Assembly: GCA_037974665.1 (NCBI GenBank)
Contig: CM075764.1
Coordinates: 86,484,825 to 86,548,824 of the forward strand
Source of the DNA: Ehretia macrophylla
Lineage: Eukaryota > Streptophyta > Magnoliopsida > Boraginales > Ehretiaceae
Reading direction: 5' to 3'
Length of the DNA stretch: 64,000 nt
Shown: piece after piece, positions 1 to 12,008 of the stretch
Layout of the letters: every line of letters begins with the position of its first letter
Numbering within the stretch: the first letter of the stretch is position 1
Translations under genes and position numbers: made by a program
Notes under the pieces: model-generated
What the model was told of the DNA's origin: nothing
What the model saw: the letters and a program-made list of their open reading frames with translations, nothing else
Database searches by the model: none

Positions 1-197
1 CATAGACCTTCTGTGCGGACCATCACGCACCTATGATATTTACTTGTATCAAGGAACCTCTTTACATACACATATATCATATAAGAGAGAGAATATAATA
101 TGCTCATAATGAATGCACTGATTTTATAACTGAATATATATTCATTTACATGAGATGTCTTAGTGCTTAGTGGTTTTAGGGTATACCATTCCTAACA
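1..197 (-). repeat. Partial 3' LTR of the gag-only element
   Basis: The LTR begins on the minus strand at 197 with TGTTAGGAATGG and is cut by the window edge. It is collinear with 6839-7035, sharing a GTAAATGAATAT block, a TATGAGCAT block and a GCGTG block in the same order. A purine-rich stretch (AAGAAGAAAGCAAG) sits just upstream on the minus strand and could be a degenerate polypurine tract. Confidence 0.55.
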
Positions 198-199
198 CT

Positions 200-787
200 T
201 TTACTTGCTTTCTTCTTCGTAACCGTCTTTGACCTTAGAGCAAGTGCCTGTACCTTCTTGAGATCCCTTACATCTCCCAACTCCTTTATCATCCGCTTAG
301 TACTCTAATATTTCCTACTTGACTGGGCCTGTTTCTTGAATTGATCAAAGGATCTGGGTAAAGTTTTAAGTAGTAAATCAGTTTGTTCTACAAGACTTAT
401 CTTGGCACCTAAAGATCTGCAGTAAGTGATAACATCCATTATCTTAAGCATATAAGCTTCAATGGATTCACTTTCTTGCATCTTGGCAGTTTTCACCTTG
501 CTCCATATTTCTAAGGACATGATTATATTTAATGAATACTCTATGTTCCCATGTTGAATTCGTAGAGACTCAAAGATGGCAGCTAGGATAATCTCACCGG
601 CCCTAAGGTCAGTTTTCCTCCATCTCTTCTTTAATTTTTCATCTTTAGGACAAGGTTAAGTCAGGACATATATCAACCCACGATTTGCGAGTAAAATTTC
701 TAAAGCCTCCTTCCACTCATCATAGTTATGACCATTCAATTGGTTCTCATGCAATATAGACATTGAAGGAATGTAGTCATATGCCAT
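200..787 (-). pseudogene. Copia gag (UBN2-type) pseudogene
   Basis: Minus-strand translation from ATG 787 gives an N-terminus of the Copia gag type (MAYDYIPSMSILHENQLNG, then NYDEWKEALEILL). An in-frame TAA follows near 657. The frame continues with WRKTDLRAGEIILAAI, and then with the UBN2-like stretch at 520-305 (EIWSKVKTAKMQESESIEAY, LPRSFDQFKKQ). A second stop at 305 separates a basic, Lys-rich tail that ends just before the downstream LTR. No zinc knuckle and no pol follow. Gag normally forms the retrotransposon particle; this copy cannot make full-length protein. Confidence 0.75.
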
Positions 788-1184
788 TTCAATCTAAATA
801 TACATGCAATATAATTAAGACATGACCAACTTAGGTGTGACATATATATGTATGGCATACATGAGAATAATAGCATGAACTCATGAATGCACTTGTACAA
901 ATATAGATAACCTTTTAAACTATAACCAGTGCCCTAGTGATAACTCCTATCACTATTAGGTTTGGCTTCCCAAGACTTGATAACACTTACTCCAAAGGGA
1001 GGTTACTATTTATCTTGAGTTGAGTGTAAATACTATTCCTTATAGGATTTCTTAGATAATTCCGATTTGAGCCTCCGAAAGGAGGTGACTCTAACCAATT
1101 ACCTATATGGTGATCTATAGTTTCAGAACTCCACTGAAGGGTGGCCGCTCAATTAACATCCTTTTAGTGAATTCCCAATTTAAA

Positions 1185-1536
1185 ATCATTCTATTAAATC
1201 TAGAATAATATAACCATCTAAAGGGAGGTAAATGATACCATTCATTAATATGATTAGGATATGGAAGCTTGTGTGATTTCCTAATTTCATCTCCCACTCA
1301 ATTATTTAAACAAAGGGTTTTTATAAGCCTTTAGTGAAGTCTAGGCTTCTAGGGTAAAATATCATTCTATTAAATCTAGAATAATATAACCATCTGAAGG
1401 GAGGTAAATGATACCATTCATTAATATGATTAGGATATGGAAGCTCGTGTGATTTCCTAATTTCATCTCCCACTCAATTATTTAAACAAAGGGTTTTTAT
1501 AAGCCTTTAGTAAAGTCTAGGCTTCTAGGGTAAAAT
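1185..1536. repeat. 176-bp tandem duplication in the element leader
   Basis: Copy 1 is 1185-1360 and copy 2 is 1361-1536. They are directly adjacent and differ at only a few positions (for example agcttgtg/agctcgtg and gtgaag/gtaaag). The pair lies between the primer-binding site and gag. It is far less diverged than the LTR pair, so it arose later than the element. Confidence 0.9.
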
Positions 1537-2305
1537 AGTCATGTTAATATTTTTTCCTAACCAATTTCAATTTCCTATTAATCCTTTAGACTAGGTCTAA
1601 CATCTAGATTAATTAATAACTTGACTATCAATGACTTATATCAAAAAGTATAAATGCCATACAATTTTTTTGCATAAAGGAAGAATAAACAATTATGTAT
1701 ATCGACATAACTAAAGCAAAACTGTATTTCTAACATTTAATAAAACCAATAAATAATGTCCATAAAACTTTTCATATTTAATCTATGCGAAAAATAATAC
1801 AAAATAATAAAAAACTAGAAAAATAAAAATAAAAAGGGCCTACCACGAGCATTCACTCACGTGGACTTCACGCGCCCGTGTGGATCCCTTTTTTTTGTCG
1901 TGTTATAGGTTAATATGGATTTAATTTTGGCAAGTGTCCAATCCATCTCCGTAACTTAGTTCACAATAAATATAAAATCTAAAAACTATGAATTTTAACG
2001 TAAAACTTCAAGTATACCTGTTTTTATAAAATTCATATTTTATAGTGGTCTTCCATTAATTGTATTCATTTTAAACTACTTTACCTAACAAGTAATTTAA
2101 TTTTAATACAATTATTAATCTAAAACCACAATAAGAGTTAACTACAAAAATTAATTTCTAAATAATGTAGAAACTAATAATAACACCAAAATTTCAGCAT
2201 CAAATACATAATATAAATCTGATTTTTTAGTGTACATAGTTTGTTTCTAAGTTTCTATAATTCTAGAGTTAAACTATTCTCAAGTATTGTATGTTTAATT
2301 CGCAG

Positions 2306-2320
2306 TGGCTCTAATACCAC
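2306..2320 (-). other. Primer-binding site (initiator Met tRNA type)
   Basis: The minus strand reads GTGGTATTAGAGCCAC directly after the LTR end CTTCA at 2321. It matches the plant Copia consensus TGGTATCAGAGCC with one change. This fixes the LTR boundary and the element's orientation. Confidence 0.75.
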
Positions 2321-5300
2321 TGAAGGAGAACAATATAGGCTACATGATTCATATTCAAAAATTTCTACGAATATGGCAGAAACAATCATGAATGATCTTA
2401 TGCGATTAAACGTGAATAGTTAATTCAAACAACATGAAGAACATAGTTTAATTCTAAATCATAATGAAGTTTTACATACCTCTTCACGCATGATGAAAAA
2501 ATTGAAAACTTCACATTCTCCAAGAAGATGTACACACCTAGAATATGGCATTTGCTCCTCAACTCTTGATCTTTCCTTCTATGACCAAAATCTACTAAAG
2601 CAAGTTCTAGTTGTGGGACTAGAACTAAATTTAAAAAAAACTAGAATTGAGTTTTTTCAAAATATGAAGCTTACTCAACAGAGAGAGAAGAGGGATCTCA
2701 AAAGAGATGGTACATTTTTCTAGAGCTAGAAAGCGGTCTGTTTATAACAAGAGTCTGAGAAAAAAATATCGAGAAAATCAATGTGGTTTTAGACTGCAAG
2801 AATTCTTTTTTTTCTCCACAATTAATTTTCCTATTTTCTTCTACCTTGGCCGATTTTTCCCTTTCTTAGTTTGCCCCTGGACCTACATGACCTCCTTGGC
2901 TCGTAATCTAGGGTCCTGACTTAGCCAATGTGCTCTAATTAATTAATTTGGTATTCATTTAATTCAATTTCAGCCAATAATTAAAAATAAAAATATCCTT
3001 TCTATAAAACAGAAAGTCTATTTTTAATATTTAGTTGCCAATGAATTAAATACTCTCTCTACCATAGTATTTCTTTAATTTAGCAGATATTGCTTATAAG
3101 ATTATTTGGTTAGAAGAGGGACCAAAGACATATTTATCATTTCTCTAAGAATAAATAAAATATTCCTTCTAGTCCTCTAGCAATATTTTTATTATTCTAA
3201 CCTTAGTCTATTCCATTATAAGTGTGACGCTCAAGATTTCTCATCATGTTCATTCGTAATTGTTGCATGTCTCTTTGAGCATTTCAATGTGCATTTCTTT
3301 TTCTTGATTATATATTTTATTAGTGACTACTATTTATAGGAAAATCAATTGTCTAATTTGCTCGAATTAATATTTTTCCTAGATAGTATAACTTATAAAA
3401 GGAATTGGGAACTTGTAGTTTTGGACTTTGGAGGTCCGGAACTTGCGTTTGAAAAATGATTAGTGTTTCGTTAAATAGTATTACATAGTGTAGACATTAT
3501 TTTTAAACTAGTTGGCATTTAAATTGAGATTTAGCATAGTTTGACCAAGATTTTTTGGTAATTGACTTAAGCTAAATATACAACACATACATATATACAT
3601 CATATACCATATATGCATACAAATTCTCATAAAAACATAAAGAAAAATCCCTAAACTATCCCCCCAAACCTGTCGACCTCAAGGAAGAAAAAGATAGGAG
3701 AAAGTTTTGCTATTTTTTTCAAATTTGCTCAAGAATCATTAACCTAGACCTCATTCCACCTCTCCAAAGTCCTCCTCTACCCTCCACAAGGCTCCTAGTT
3801 GAGAGAGATGAATCATCCTTGCTATTTAAAGTTTATGCCATGATTTTGAATTTTCGTATTTTGCTTGTTTCATGTCATAAGTTGCTTGTTTCTTGTTCTA
3901 TATAGGATTATTACATGCTAGAGACCTTGTGTACGGATTGGTATAGTTTGGAACTAAGTTTTTAGTAAAAATCTACATGAGAAAGATGATGAATAGTGTC
4001 AAAATAGGGTTTCCAAAAAAAGTTGCAATTTAATTCGATTCGAGGCTTCTAGTAGTTGGTAATTAGGTCCATGAGCGTGGAAAAAATATTAGTTGCGCTT
4101 GCTATGCACAAAAATTGGGTAATTTGATCAAAATAGGCTACTTTAATAAGAGGTTTTGGGGTTAACTCGAATCCGGGCATGTTTCGACATCATGGCTAGT
4201 CTTTATTAAGTATTGAAGCCTTAGAAGTGCCTTTGTTTCATTTTTTTGGGTCCCGAAATAGGTACTTGTCGTGAAAACCCACAAAGAGACATTTTCGGTG
4301 TTTTCGGGTATTTGAACTCTAGGCTATGATTTGAAGGCTCTACAAGATGTATTTAGGTATCTTTGGATTGGTAGAATAACTATCTTGCCTAACTTGATCC
4401 TTGAATTTCAGTAGGAAGCTAAATAGTCTAGTCGAACAAAGGGGAAACTCGGGGTTTTCATGCTTAGCCTTTGAATTAGCTTTGGTGCTTGTATATCTTG
4501 CCTTTATATGTTATTATATAGCATTTGTGAGCATTTCGTGAAGTTTCGTGATCATCGGACATTGACCCCTTTATGTTCGTATAGTTATTTTCATATTTAA
4601 TGCTTATATTTTGTTATAATGTTTATATTGCTTGTACTTTGTTAAAGATCAAATTCTAATAGACATTGTATGCTAAGTGAGTAGGACTATAAGGATAACT
4701 CATCTAGTTATATGATTATTGATTGTTGTAATTAAAAGTAATTAGAATTTATAACTTATAATCTTAACTTAATGGTATTTGATGCCTTTAATGTCTTCTA
4801 TGCTATCTAATGATATGATAATGTGAACTTTGTAGCTCAATTGTATGTGGAATATGAACTTGTGTGAATAAGTTATTATAAATATAACTTCTATTGTTGT
4901 AGGTTTGAGTTAAGTAATAGTTAAGTTGGAATTAATATGGTTAATTGCTAAAGTGCTAAACTTATATGAACACACTAGGGCTACGTATTCGAGCTAATTC
5001 GAGAAAGTTTGAAGTGAATCGGAGCTATTTTCTTGCATGTTTGGCTTAATTCCAAGGTGAGGGAGTCTTCATATCTTATGTGCATCTTAACTTATTTTAT
5101 TGTTTTTAGATTATATTATATGGTAATTGATAAAGTTTATATGTATTATTTACTTGCTATCTTATGTCTTTTCGTGTTTTTTGTGATTAATTGCGAGGGC
5201 GGCCTACTTTGTTGTTCCTCTTACGTGATTTGATATTCTTGGCTCTCGTGATCTTGACTCAGGGTTGCACAACCTTTTCAGGCATGGTAGTATCGAATAA

Positions 5301-7035
5301 CACGGGCGGCATTGGGCTTGTCATACTCCCTCAGCTACCATGGTTTCCCAGTCCCTCTCTCACTGAGGCATACGGATCTAGCTCGGGAGAGTTGGGTCGT
5401 AGGATCGGGGTATATCCGGAGTACCCCATTGGGAGGAATAAGGGGCTTGCCAGCACTTGCTTGAAGATCTTGGCTCGTGGTTCCTGATTGAAGACAAAGT
5501 GGAACCGTATCCTTTCTATATGTGGTTAAATACTTGTCTATCAAATTTTGTTACTTTGTGTTGTATATATGGTTATCTTTGTTACATATCATGTTGCACG
5601 CCCCGGTATGGTGCATCACCTCCCTCGCTGAGTAACTGTGTTGCTCACTTCTCTTTTCAACATGTCCCAGGAAAAGCTGGAGATGGGATTGCCTCTTGTG
5701 TGGCCTGCCTGCTCTATCAGCGTGTAGAACAAGGAAGAATGTGTACATGATATGCTTGTATACTATTTGAGACCTTATGGTCATGCATGTATTTGTGTTA
5801 TCTTAAGAAATGTAATATTAAAATTTTAGTCATAGGTGATGGTTAGGTGTTAATGGTTTGTAATAACTTCTATTGTTTTATTTTATTGTCTAGTTGACTT
5901 GCATGCTTGTAAAGATGAAATTGATTGAGGTTGTGGATTATGGTCTTGTGGTTGTATATTGTTGTTTGCAGGTTTCCAGATAGTCCTATATATAGGGGAA
6001 ACTCCATCTGTTTTTCCCTAAATCTCGTGTCTGGGGTTTAGAATTGGGTTGAGAATAGCATGGTTAATAGAAGTCCCGGTTCCGTAAGGGATCGGGGCGT
6101 TACAATAAGACTATTGTTGTACTAGAGGATAAATACTGTATTGAACACAAAATAGTCTTACGCTCAACTAAGCGATCAAATGACCAAATTGCCCCTCTAT
6201 ACTCGCTCGTAGTCAAGACAAGTTCTATAGTGTACTATCTCATCATGAACTACATCTTAAACTCCTTAGAAACTTTAATCCACAATCCAACCATCCTCCA
6301 GGTGTTATTCACTTATCCAAGGGAGCTACCCTTAAGTATAACATCTAGTACAACATCCTGTACTACTATGCATAGATTTAGGATGATTTAGCTTGGATTA
6401 TTCTAAGGAAGTGATTAGTGTATAGATTTCTTATTGCATATGCATGTCCCTTCTAATCAAGTCCTACATACCCAAACCACAGAGTTAGTGACTTAAGCAT
6501 TTAGACCACATCCATAATGGCTCAAAGTGCAAGCACTTGACTTCGTCGTTTCATACACACATGCTCAAGATTAAGAGCAATATCCCACTTAGAAGCTCTA
6601 TAGGTATAGGTGAGCTCTTTCTTTGATAGCACGTATTTAGAGTTCACACCTGCAGGGTCCGTCCAATGCATACACATGCATAAGAGTAATAAGTCTGGAA
6701 CAAATCCATGATCAAAGCAAATTACCCTACTCCAAAGGGAACTTATTCCACTATGACTTCTACCATAGTAAAACGCATAACTTTACTACTTAGTCATGGA
6801 TATAGTTACTCTACTTAACAAGTGACCATGACCTAGTTCTTTTGTGCGTAATCACCACGCACCTAAGTTGCCACTTGAAGCAAGGACCTCATATACATAA
6901 ATATATACAGTCATCCATAACAAACGAGAGAAAAACATGCTCATATAATAAGATGACATTTTAATTGTCAATTGCAAATATTCATTTACAGAAATGGAAA
7001 GTGCTAGTAGTCTTTTGGGCATCCTATTCCCAACA
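2321..7035 (-). repeat. LTR of the gag-only element, split by a solo LTR
   Basis: The two halves are 2321-3222 and 6105-7035 and rejoin cleanly across the ATAAG target duplication. The LTR starts TGTTGGG at 7035 and ends CTTCA at 2321. Short ORFs inside it have no recognisable domain. Bases 7039-7085, outside this LTR, resemble the coding end next to the other LTR (translations DLDEVQAIELRS and DLKKVQALALRS). This LTR may therefore also have ended a neighbouring element in a tandem LTR array. Confidence 0.6.
3223..6104. mobile_element. Solo LTR, 2882 bp, gypsy-type, family A
   Basis: It begins TGTGACGCTC and ends GGGGCGTTACA, and is flanked by exact 5-bp target duplications ATAAG (3218-3222 and 6105-6109). 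No internal coding region, primer-binding site or second LTR is seen, so it is a solo LTR left by LTR-LTR recombination (a LARD without coding is less likely). It shares several blocks with 32748-36573 (CCTACTTTGTTGT, GGCATGGTAGT, GAGAGTTGGGTCGTAGGAT, GATCGGGGCGTTACA), so both belong to one diverged family. Short ORFs at 5033-5784 lie inside it and are not genes. Confidence 0.88.
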
Positions 7036-7201
7036 CAACTATAAGACCTCAATTCAATAGCCTGTACTTCGTCGAGGTCCTATCTCGCCAAGTGAGCCAC
7101 AAACAAAAATCGTACTTTGTAATATGATGCTTGAACCAAATAAGGTCAGTCCAGTTTGTTAGCCATGTCTGATTGTTATATTCTTTATCAACTTTAATTT
7201 T

Positions 7202-8187
7202 TGTTAGGAATTTCACATGGTGTACTAAAGAGCAAAGATGAGGATTTCTTCCCCATGAAAATATTAGGAGAGTAATGAGCTATTAATAAACATGTGATGC
7301 TAAAGACCTAATAGATTAAGTTTTTTGGTCAATAGTTGAGTTCTACATATGTGAATTAAAGTCCATTTGTTCTCTGATTTTTTGGGCTTGCCATAACAAA
7401 TTGGTTTCAGAGCCAATGGTTTGACGATCTTGGCTCAGACTCTTGAAGAATTATGGTCGATTATCGTGATGGACTCTCGGGGAAGCTAGGCAGTAGGGCT
7501 CAAATGATGGAGTAGGGACACGATAAGCATAATTTTTGGGCTATATTCTCAAAGTTGTATGAGGTTACAGTAACGCGATAAAGTAAGGCTAGGTTGATCT
7601 GGGTAATTCTAAGCAGGCTCGTACGAGATTAGGATCGTGGAGTCTCATGGTTGATCTCGGGTACACGGGGAAGAGCTACTAGAGCTAACATGGTAGTAGC
7701 TAAAGTGCATGGTTTGATCTTCGGGTGCACGAGGAAGAGCTATTGAAGCTGGCATGATAATGGCTAAGGTGTATGGTTAATCTAGGACTGCACAGGGAAG
7801 AGCTATTGAAGCAAGGCATGGTAGTAGCAAAGTTGCATGGTTGATCTGGGGTCTACGAGGAAGAATTACTAGAGCCAATATCGTAATCGCTAAGGTGCAA
7901 AAGAAGATCTAAATAGCTTGTGAGAATGATGAAGATGGATTCATCGGCGATGAATGTGGATCAATAGGGAGTTAAGAAAAGGGGGAGATTTGTTAGAAAT
8001 TTCATATGGTGAACTAAAGAGTAAAGAGAAAGATTTCTCTCATATGAAAAGATTAGAGAATAATGAATTATTAATAAATATGTATATACTCAAGACCTAA
8101 TAGTTTAAACTTTTGTGTCAATAATTGATTTCTTCATATATAAATTAAGACCCATTTGTTCTATGATTTTTTAAGCTCGCCACAACA
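7202..8187 (+). mobile_element. Complete TRIM (miniature LTR retrotransposon), 986 bp
   Basis: Two direct LTRs of identical length (197 bp) lie at 7202-7398 (TGTTAGGAATTTC to CCATAACA) and 7991-8187 (TGTTAGAAATTTC to CCACAACA). A primer-binding site of Met-tRNA type (TTGGTTTCAGAGCCAA) starts at 7401. A polypurine tract (AAGAAAAGGGGGAGA) precedes the 3' LTR. Flanks carry the exact 5-bp duplication ATTTT (7197-7201 and 8188-8192). The interior has no ORF, so this is a non-autonomous TRIM that depends on another element for reverse transcriptase and integrase. Its interior of about 590 bp is long for a TRIM. Confidence 0.93.
7646..7898. repeat. Four ~64-bp tandem repeats inside the TRIM
   Basis: Four diverged units each contain CATGGTTGATCT or a variant, an AC(G)GGGAAGAGCTA block, and a GTAGTAGCTAAGGTG-type end. 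They explain the unusual length of the TRIM interior. Confidence 0.8.
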
Positions 8188-8192
8188 ATTTT

Positions 8193-10497
8193 ATTTTCTT
8201 GATCAATATATAAATTTTATTTTATTTTTTTTCTGCAACTTGAGCATTAGTATATTATTTGCTCGTTATCTCCAATGGTAAGATCTACTTGCTTGATCAG
8301 CATGGTTCATTTGCAAGTTCAATTTAAATATTTGCCGAATCAGTCTAAAATGTTAACAATCTTAGTTTTTATTTTAAAATTAATTGGTGTTTGTAGAATA
8401 ACCCATAATCTTTTATGATGGTATAAATGTCTAATTTATTCATGTGGAACAATTATTATATCGTCCAACATAAAATACTCAAGTTGTAGGACCCTTTTTA
8501 TTTGTTTCGTTATAATGCGAGATTCTAAACGATGATCCAATCCTCTAAGCAAGAATATTTTATTGAGGTTTCACACTAATTTTTCTTGTTCTTTGCTGGA
8601 TTAGCACAATTAAGTCAGTTTCACAACTAACGTTATGGCCTTAGCGATCTATTTAATTACGTACGTCAATTTGGGTGGACAAAAAATAAATGATTAAAAG
8701 CTGATTTCCTTAAGCAACGGAACTATACTAATATATTTTTCTTAATGTATTGGTGTAATAGTGTGTAGTCAATTTTTTTGGGCCGGGGTTTTCAATAGCC
8801 GCCTCCAATAATTCTGTACTAAAATAATATAGAATTTGGTGAGACAATTGTCAAGTCTTTTTTTTTTTTTTTTTTTAATCGTTTAGTTTATGTTTTGGCT
8901 CGGCGTCAAGTCATTGTTTTTGAATGATGCGTTACCTACTTCAGCAGCTATTGTTAGTTAGGGCAGCTCATCGAAAAATTCAAAGTGTTTAGACAGATTC
9001 GCTGTATTCCGGTACAATGGATGGATGTGGCGTCTTGAAAATTTGTGGCACTTCTGTGTTTGGGATCACAAAGTACCACAACTGGCATTAGAGGTATTTT
9101 TTCGGCCTAAAAATCTCTCAAAAATATTATGAGTGAAAACTCTTAAAATCGTCCAAATAGACATCCAGCTGTAATTAGTGTGACTGGATCTTAGAAATTG
9201 ATGTCCTATAATGTTTCTAAGAATTTTTCTTCTTGATGGCTCATGTTTTTTAGTTTTCGAGATTTTATCTCTGAATTTAATATTCTATTAATGGAAGTAA
9301 TTCATAATAAAAAGATCCCAATTATGTCGGACTTTCTAAATTTAAAAATTGCTCCCGGTTGTTCAATCATTTGGTAACCAAAGTTTACTAACCTGTCGGT
9401 TTTATTTTTCTTTTCTTGGTCATTAGTGTCTTTCTTTTGTGTAACTTGAATCTTCACTGTTACATTTACTCTTGCTTGCTTCGATGCTAAGATAGGCTTT
9501 GTCTCTGAAACTTGGGATCCAAAAGTTAGACTTGATTCTTTTACGGGTCATTTTAAATTTGGCCAAGTTAATCTAGTAGTACTCAGTTAATTTGGGCAAG
9601 CTCTCTTATTTGCCATCATCATCCCACATATGGCGTATACATAAGCATGATATAAGGGAGATGTTATGCGCTTGAATGGCAAGAGCATGATCCAAGGTGA
9701 CATCATTTATTTATTTGTTTATCTTGTTTTCGTTTATTACGTGATTTAGTTGAATATCCATAATTGCATAACAAGGATCAGGATCAAGTCATTGTTTCTA
9801 AATATGTACATTAGCAGCTAATAAAGTTTTTGTTTATATTTTATGTACATATAATTTTTTAATACATCCGTGATAGTAAAGTCAAAGCACTGAAGCTATT
9901 TTCTGTTTTATTTTTCTATTCCAGGGCTTCTAAGATTTATCCGAGTCAACATAGATGCTCTAAGGAGAGGGATGTATATGGTTTCTCACATAAATCTTGT
10001 TTCTTTCACGATTCTTCAATATTCTAAAGGCATCTATCTCGAGAAAAAAATATCAAATTTACAAGTATAACGGTAAACTCTTCTTATTTCTCTACTTTCT
10101 GACTTTCTGTAAGTCAACAAAAAGAATCATAGCTTGAATTTAGTATTTACAAGTTGGATTTAATTGGACTTTACAAAGAAAAGAGCATTTGGGTACACTA
10201 ATGTTCTTAAGAATATCTTTTTTTTTTTCGTCTGAGAAGTAATTCAGAAAATATTTGAAGAATATATTCATCACAGTTAAATTTTTTAATTAAATCTTCA
10301 TTTCAATATGCGGAAACTGAATTCATTGGCTTCATGATACTTGGCATTGGTAAGATTAGAGGACAGAGATTAGGTAATTTCAACATATCCACATACTTAC
10401 CTATATTAAGATCTAGGTACATATGGCTTCAGCTAGGATTTTCACTTCTTTTTTCGTTCATATTTTTTTGAAATTCCGCATGCCTTATTTAATACAG
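8193..10497. other. Intergenic, no recognised gene
   Basis: AT-rich sequence with a long T run near 8860-8876. I see no ORF of useful length on either strand, no transposase or RT motif and no clear inverted repeats. It may hold unrecognised repeat debris. Confidence 0.6.
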
Positions 10498-10500
10498 TTA

Positions 10501-10837
10501 GGTTATCCTCAATGAGGGGTTTTAAAATGTAAAATTTTTTATTTTTGGGTATTTTTGTACGTTTTTAGAGCCACATACCCTAAAAAGTAGCACTATTCAT
10601 AGAAAAAGTACGTGGAGTTCACTATTTTTGGGTTAAAAAATATCAAAATAGAGTTAAAAGATGCCAAAATTTGCTGAACATTTTGGAGCATGGGGCTCTA
10701 TTTTGGCATCTTTTAACCCAAAAGTAGTGAACCCCACGTACTTTTTTCATGAATAGTGGGTATGGAACTCTAAAAAAGTATAACAATACTCAAAAATAAA
10801 AAAATTTACATTTTTAAACCCCCCATTAAACTTGCCC
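10501..10837. mobile_element. Foldback MITE, Tourist-like (TTA TSD), 337 bp
   Basis: The two halves are near-perfect inverted copies over most of their length (for example GAGGGGTTTTAAAATGTAAA against TTTACATTTTTAAACCCC, and AGTACGTGGAGTTCACTA against its complement). They meet at about 10670. TTA lies on each side (10498-10500 and 10838-10840), which fits a PIF/Harbinger-type target duplication. No coding capacity. Confidence 0.8.
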
Positions 10838-10841
10838 TTAA

Positions 10842-10920
10842 ACACTTAGCACCAAAATTTAATTACCTTACTAAAGGAATCAGTTTCCAGACACTTGCTT
10901 TTTTTGCTATTTATGAGTTG
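10842..10920. repeat. Paralogue of the NLR upstream sequence (18598-18680)
   Basis: About 78 bp, starting acttagcaccaaaatt and ending gctatttatgagtt, is about 90 percent identical to the sequence about 75-155 bp upstream of the NLR start codon. Similarity stops abruptly on both sides. See the matching downstream pair 17001-17130 / 23690-23870. Confidence 0.85.
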
Positions 10921-11211
10921 GTCAATCTAGCAATAATTATTTTAACCAAATGTGGCACTATTTCTAGGCAAAACACAACCTTTATTCTTGAAATTATGGT
11001 GACATAGCGACGGTCAATGCATTGGCCATCTGATGTCTTGGTCAAGGCATTGACTTTAAAAAAATGAAACAAATATAGACAAAGATGGAAATTTGAAAAG
11101 ATGTTAAAACTAAAAAAAATGCTTATATTATTTTAGATGGCAAATTGAGATTTTAGGAAAACTTTGGATGGTGAAGTTAAGATTTTCTAATATGATATTT
11201 TAGGTTTGTTC

Positions 11212-12008
11212 CAGCAATATAAGAAAAACAAACGCGGGCAATGAAAGGTTTTCGTTGCTATTTCATCGCAATTTTAGTTAGAGATGGAGATCACAAAATG
11301 ACGATCACAAAATTATGCATTGCAAATTAGCGTCTGTATCAATAATCCATGCTAAAAAATGATGGAAAAACATCTTCAAATTCATTGCGAAATAGTTACG
11401 GATCATGATGGAAATAATACCGTGGCTAAATCTATCCCTAAATTGCGACGGATCACGATAGAAATAATATTGTCATTAAAAAGTGATGACAAGAGTTCAT
11501 CGCCAAATTCATCGAAAAATAGCAACTTTGATTATCGTCTCCCGTTTGCGCAAGATCGACGTTAGGATCTACCTCTTTTGCATTAATGGGGATTTGAGTT
11601 TTAATCCATGGCTAAATCCACAATAATTTTTTAAAAAATTTTTATTTATTAATAGTTTTGATAATAAAGTTATTTATTTTAAGCAAAAAAATAATATTAA
11701 ATAACAATAAAAAGAGAAAAGATATATATCATACAAATTTATAAATAATGTTCATATTACACAAATAAAAATTATTTTGCGAATAATTAAAACTGTTCTG
11801 ATGTTACAAAACTTGTAAATAATTCATATACAAACAAAAATTATTTAAAAAATAACTAAAACTATTATAATTAATGATCATCATGGTCTCATTTTCGTGC
11901 TTTTAATGGTGATGTTTTGGTACCAAATCTTGTAGAAGAACAATTTGTTTCACCATTAGTTTATCTCTCATTTTCATGCTACAAATATTGTCATATTAAA
12001 AATTATAG
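11212..12008. other. Degenerate transposon-like subterminal sequence
   Basis: The segment 11220-11570 has repeated short motifs in both orientations (GCGACGGATCACGAT, ACGGATCATGATGG, TTCATCGC), in the style of CACTA or Mutator subterminal regions. A similar motif cluster (TAGTGACGGTGG, GACTGCGAC) recurs at 12541-12575 beyond the inserted foldback element. No terminus or target duplication could be fixed, so the class is open. The ORF at 11359-11565 is simply the open frame of this repeat. Confidence 0.35.

Larger units (their letters stand above)
1..7035 (-). mobile_element. Gag-only (TR-GAG-like) Copia-type LTR element, interrupted
   Basis: Read on the minus strand, an LTR starts at 7035 (TGTTGGGAATAGG) and ends at 2321 (CTTCA). 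It is followed by a tRNA-iMet-type primer-binding site, about 1.5 kb of leader, a gag remnant (787 to about 200), and then a second LTR start at 197 (TGTTAGGAATGG) that runs off the window. The first 197 bases of the two LTRs align along their length but are clearly diverged (roughly two thirds identical by eye). Without the inserted solo LTR the first LTR is about 1.83 kb. No protease, integrase or RT lies between the LTRs, so this resembles non-autonomous TR-GAG elements. The two LTRs could instead come from different related copies. Confidence 0.6.

Noticed and set aside
5033..5784. Several overlapping ORFs of 66-98 codons on both strands
   Set aside because: They lie wholly inside the solo LTR (3223-6104), in its less AT-rich part where stops are rarer. 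No domain is visible, and the related LTR at 32748-36573 does not keep the frames.
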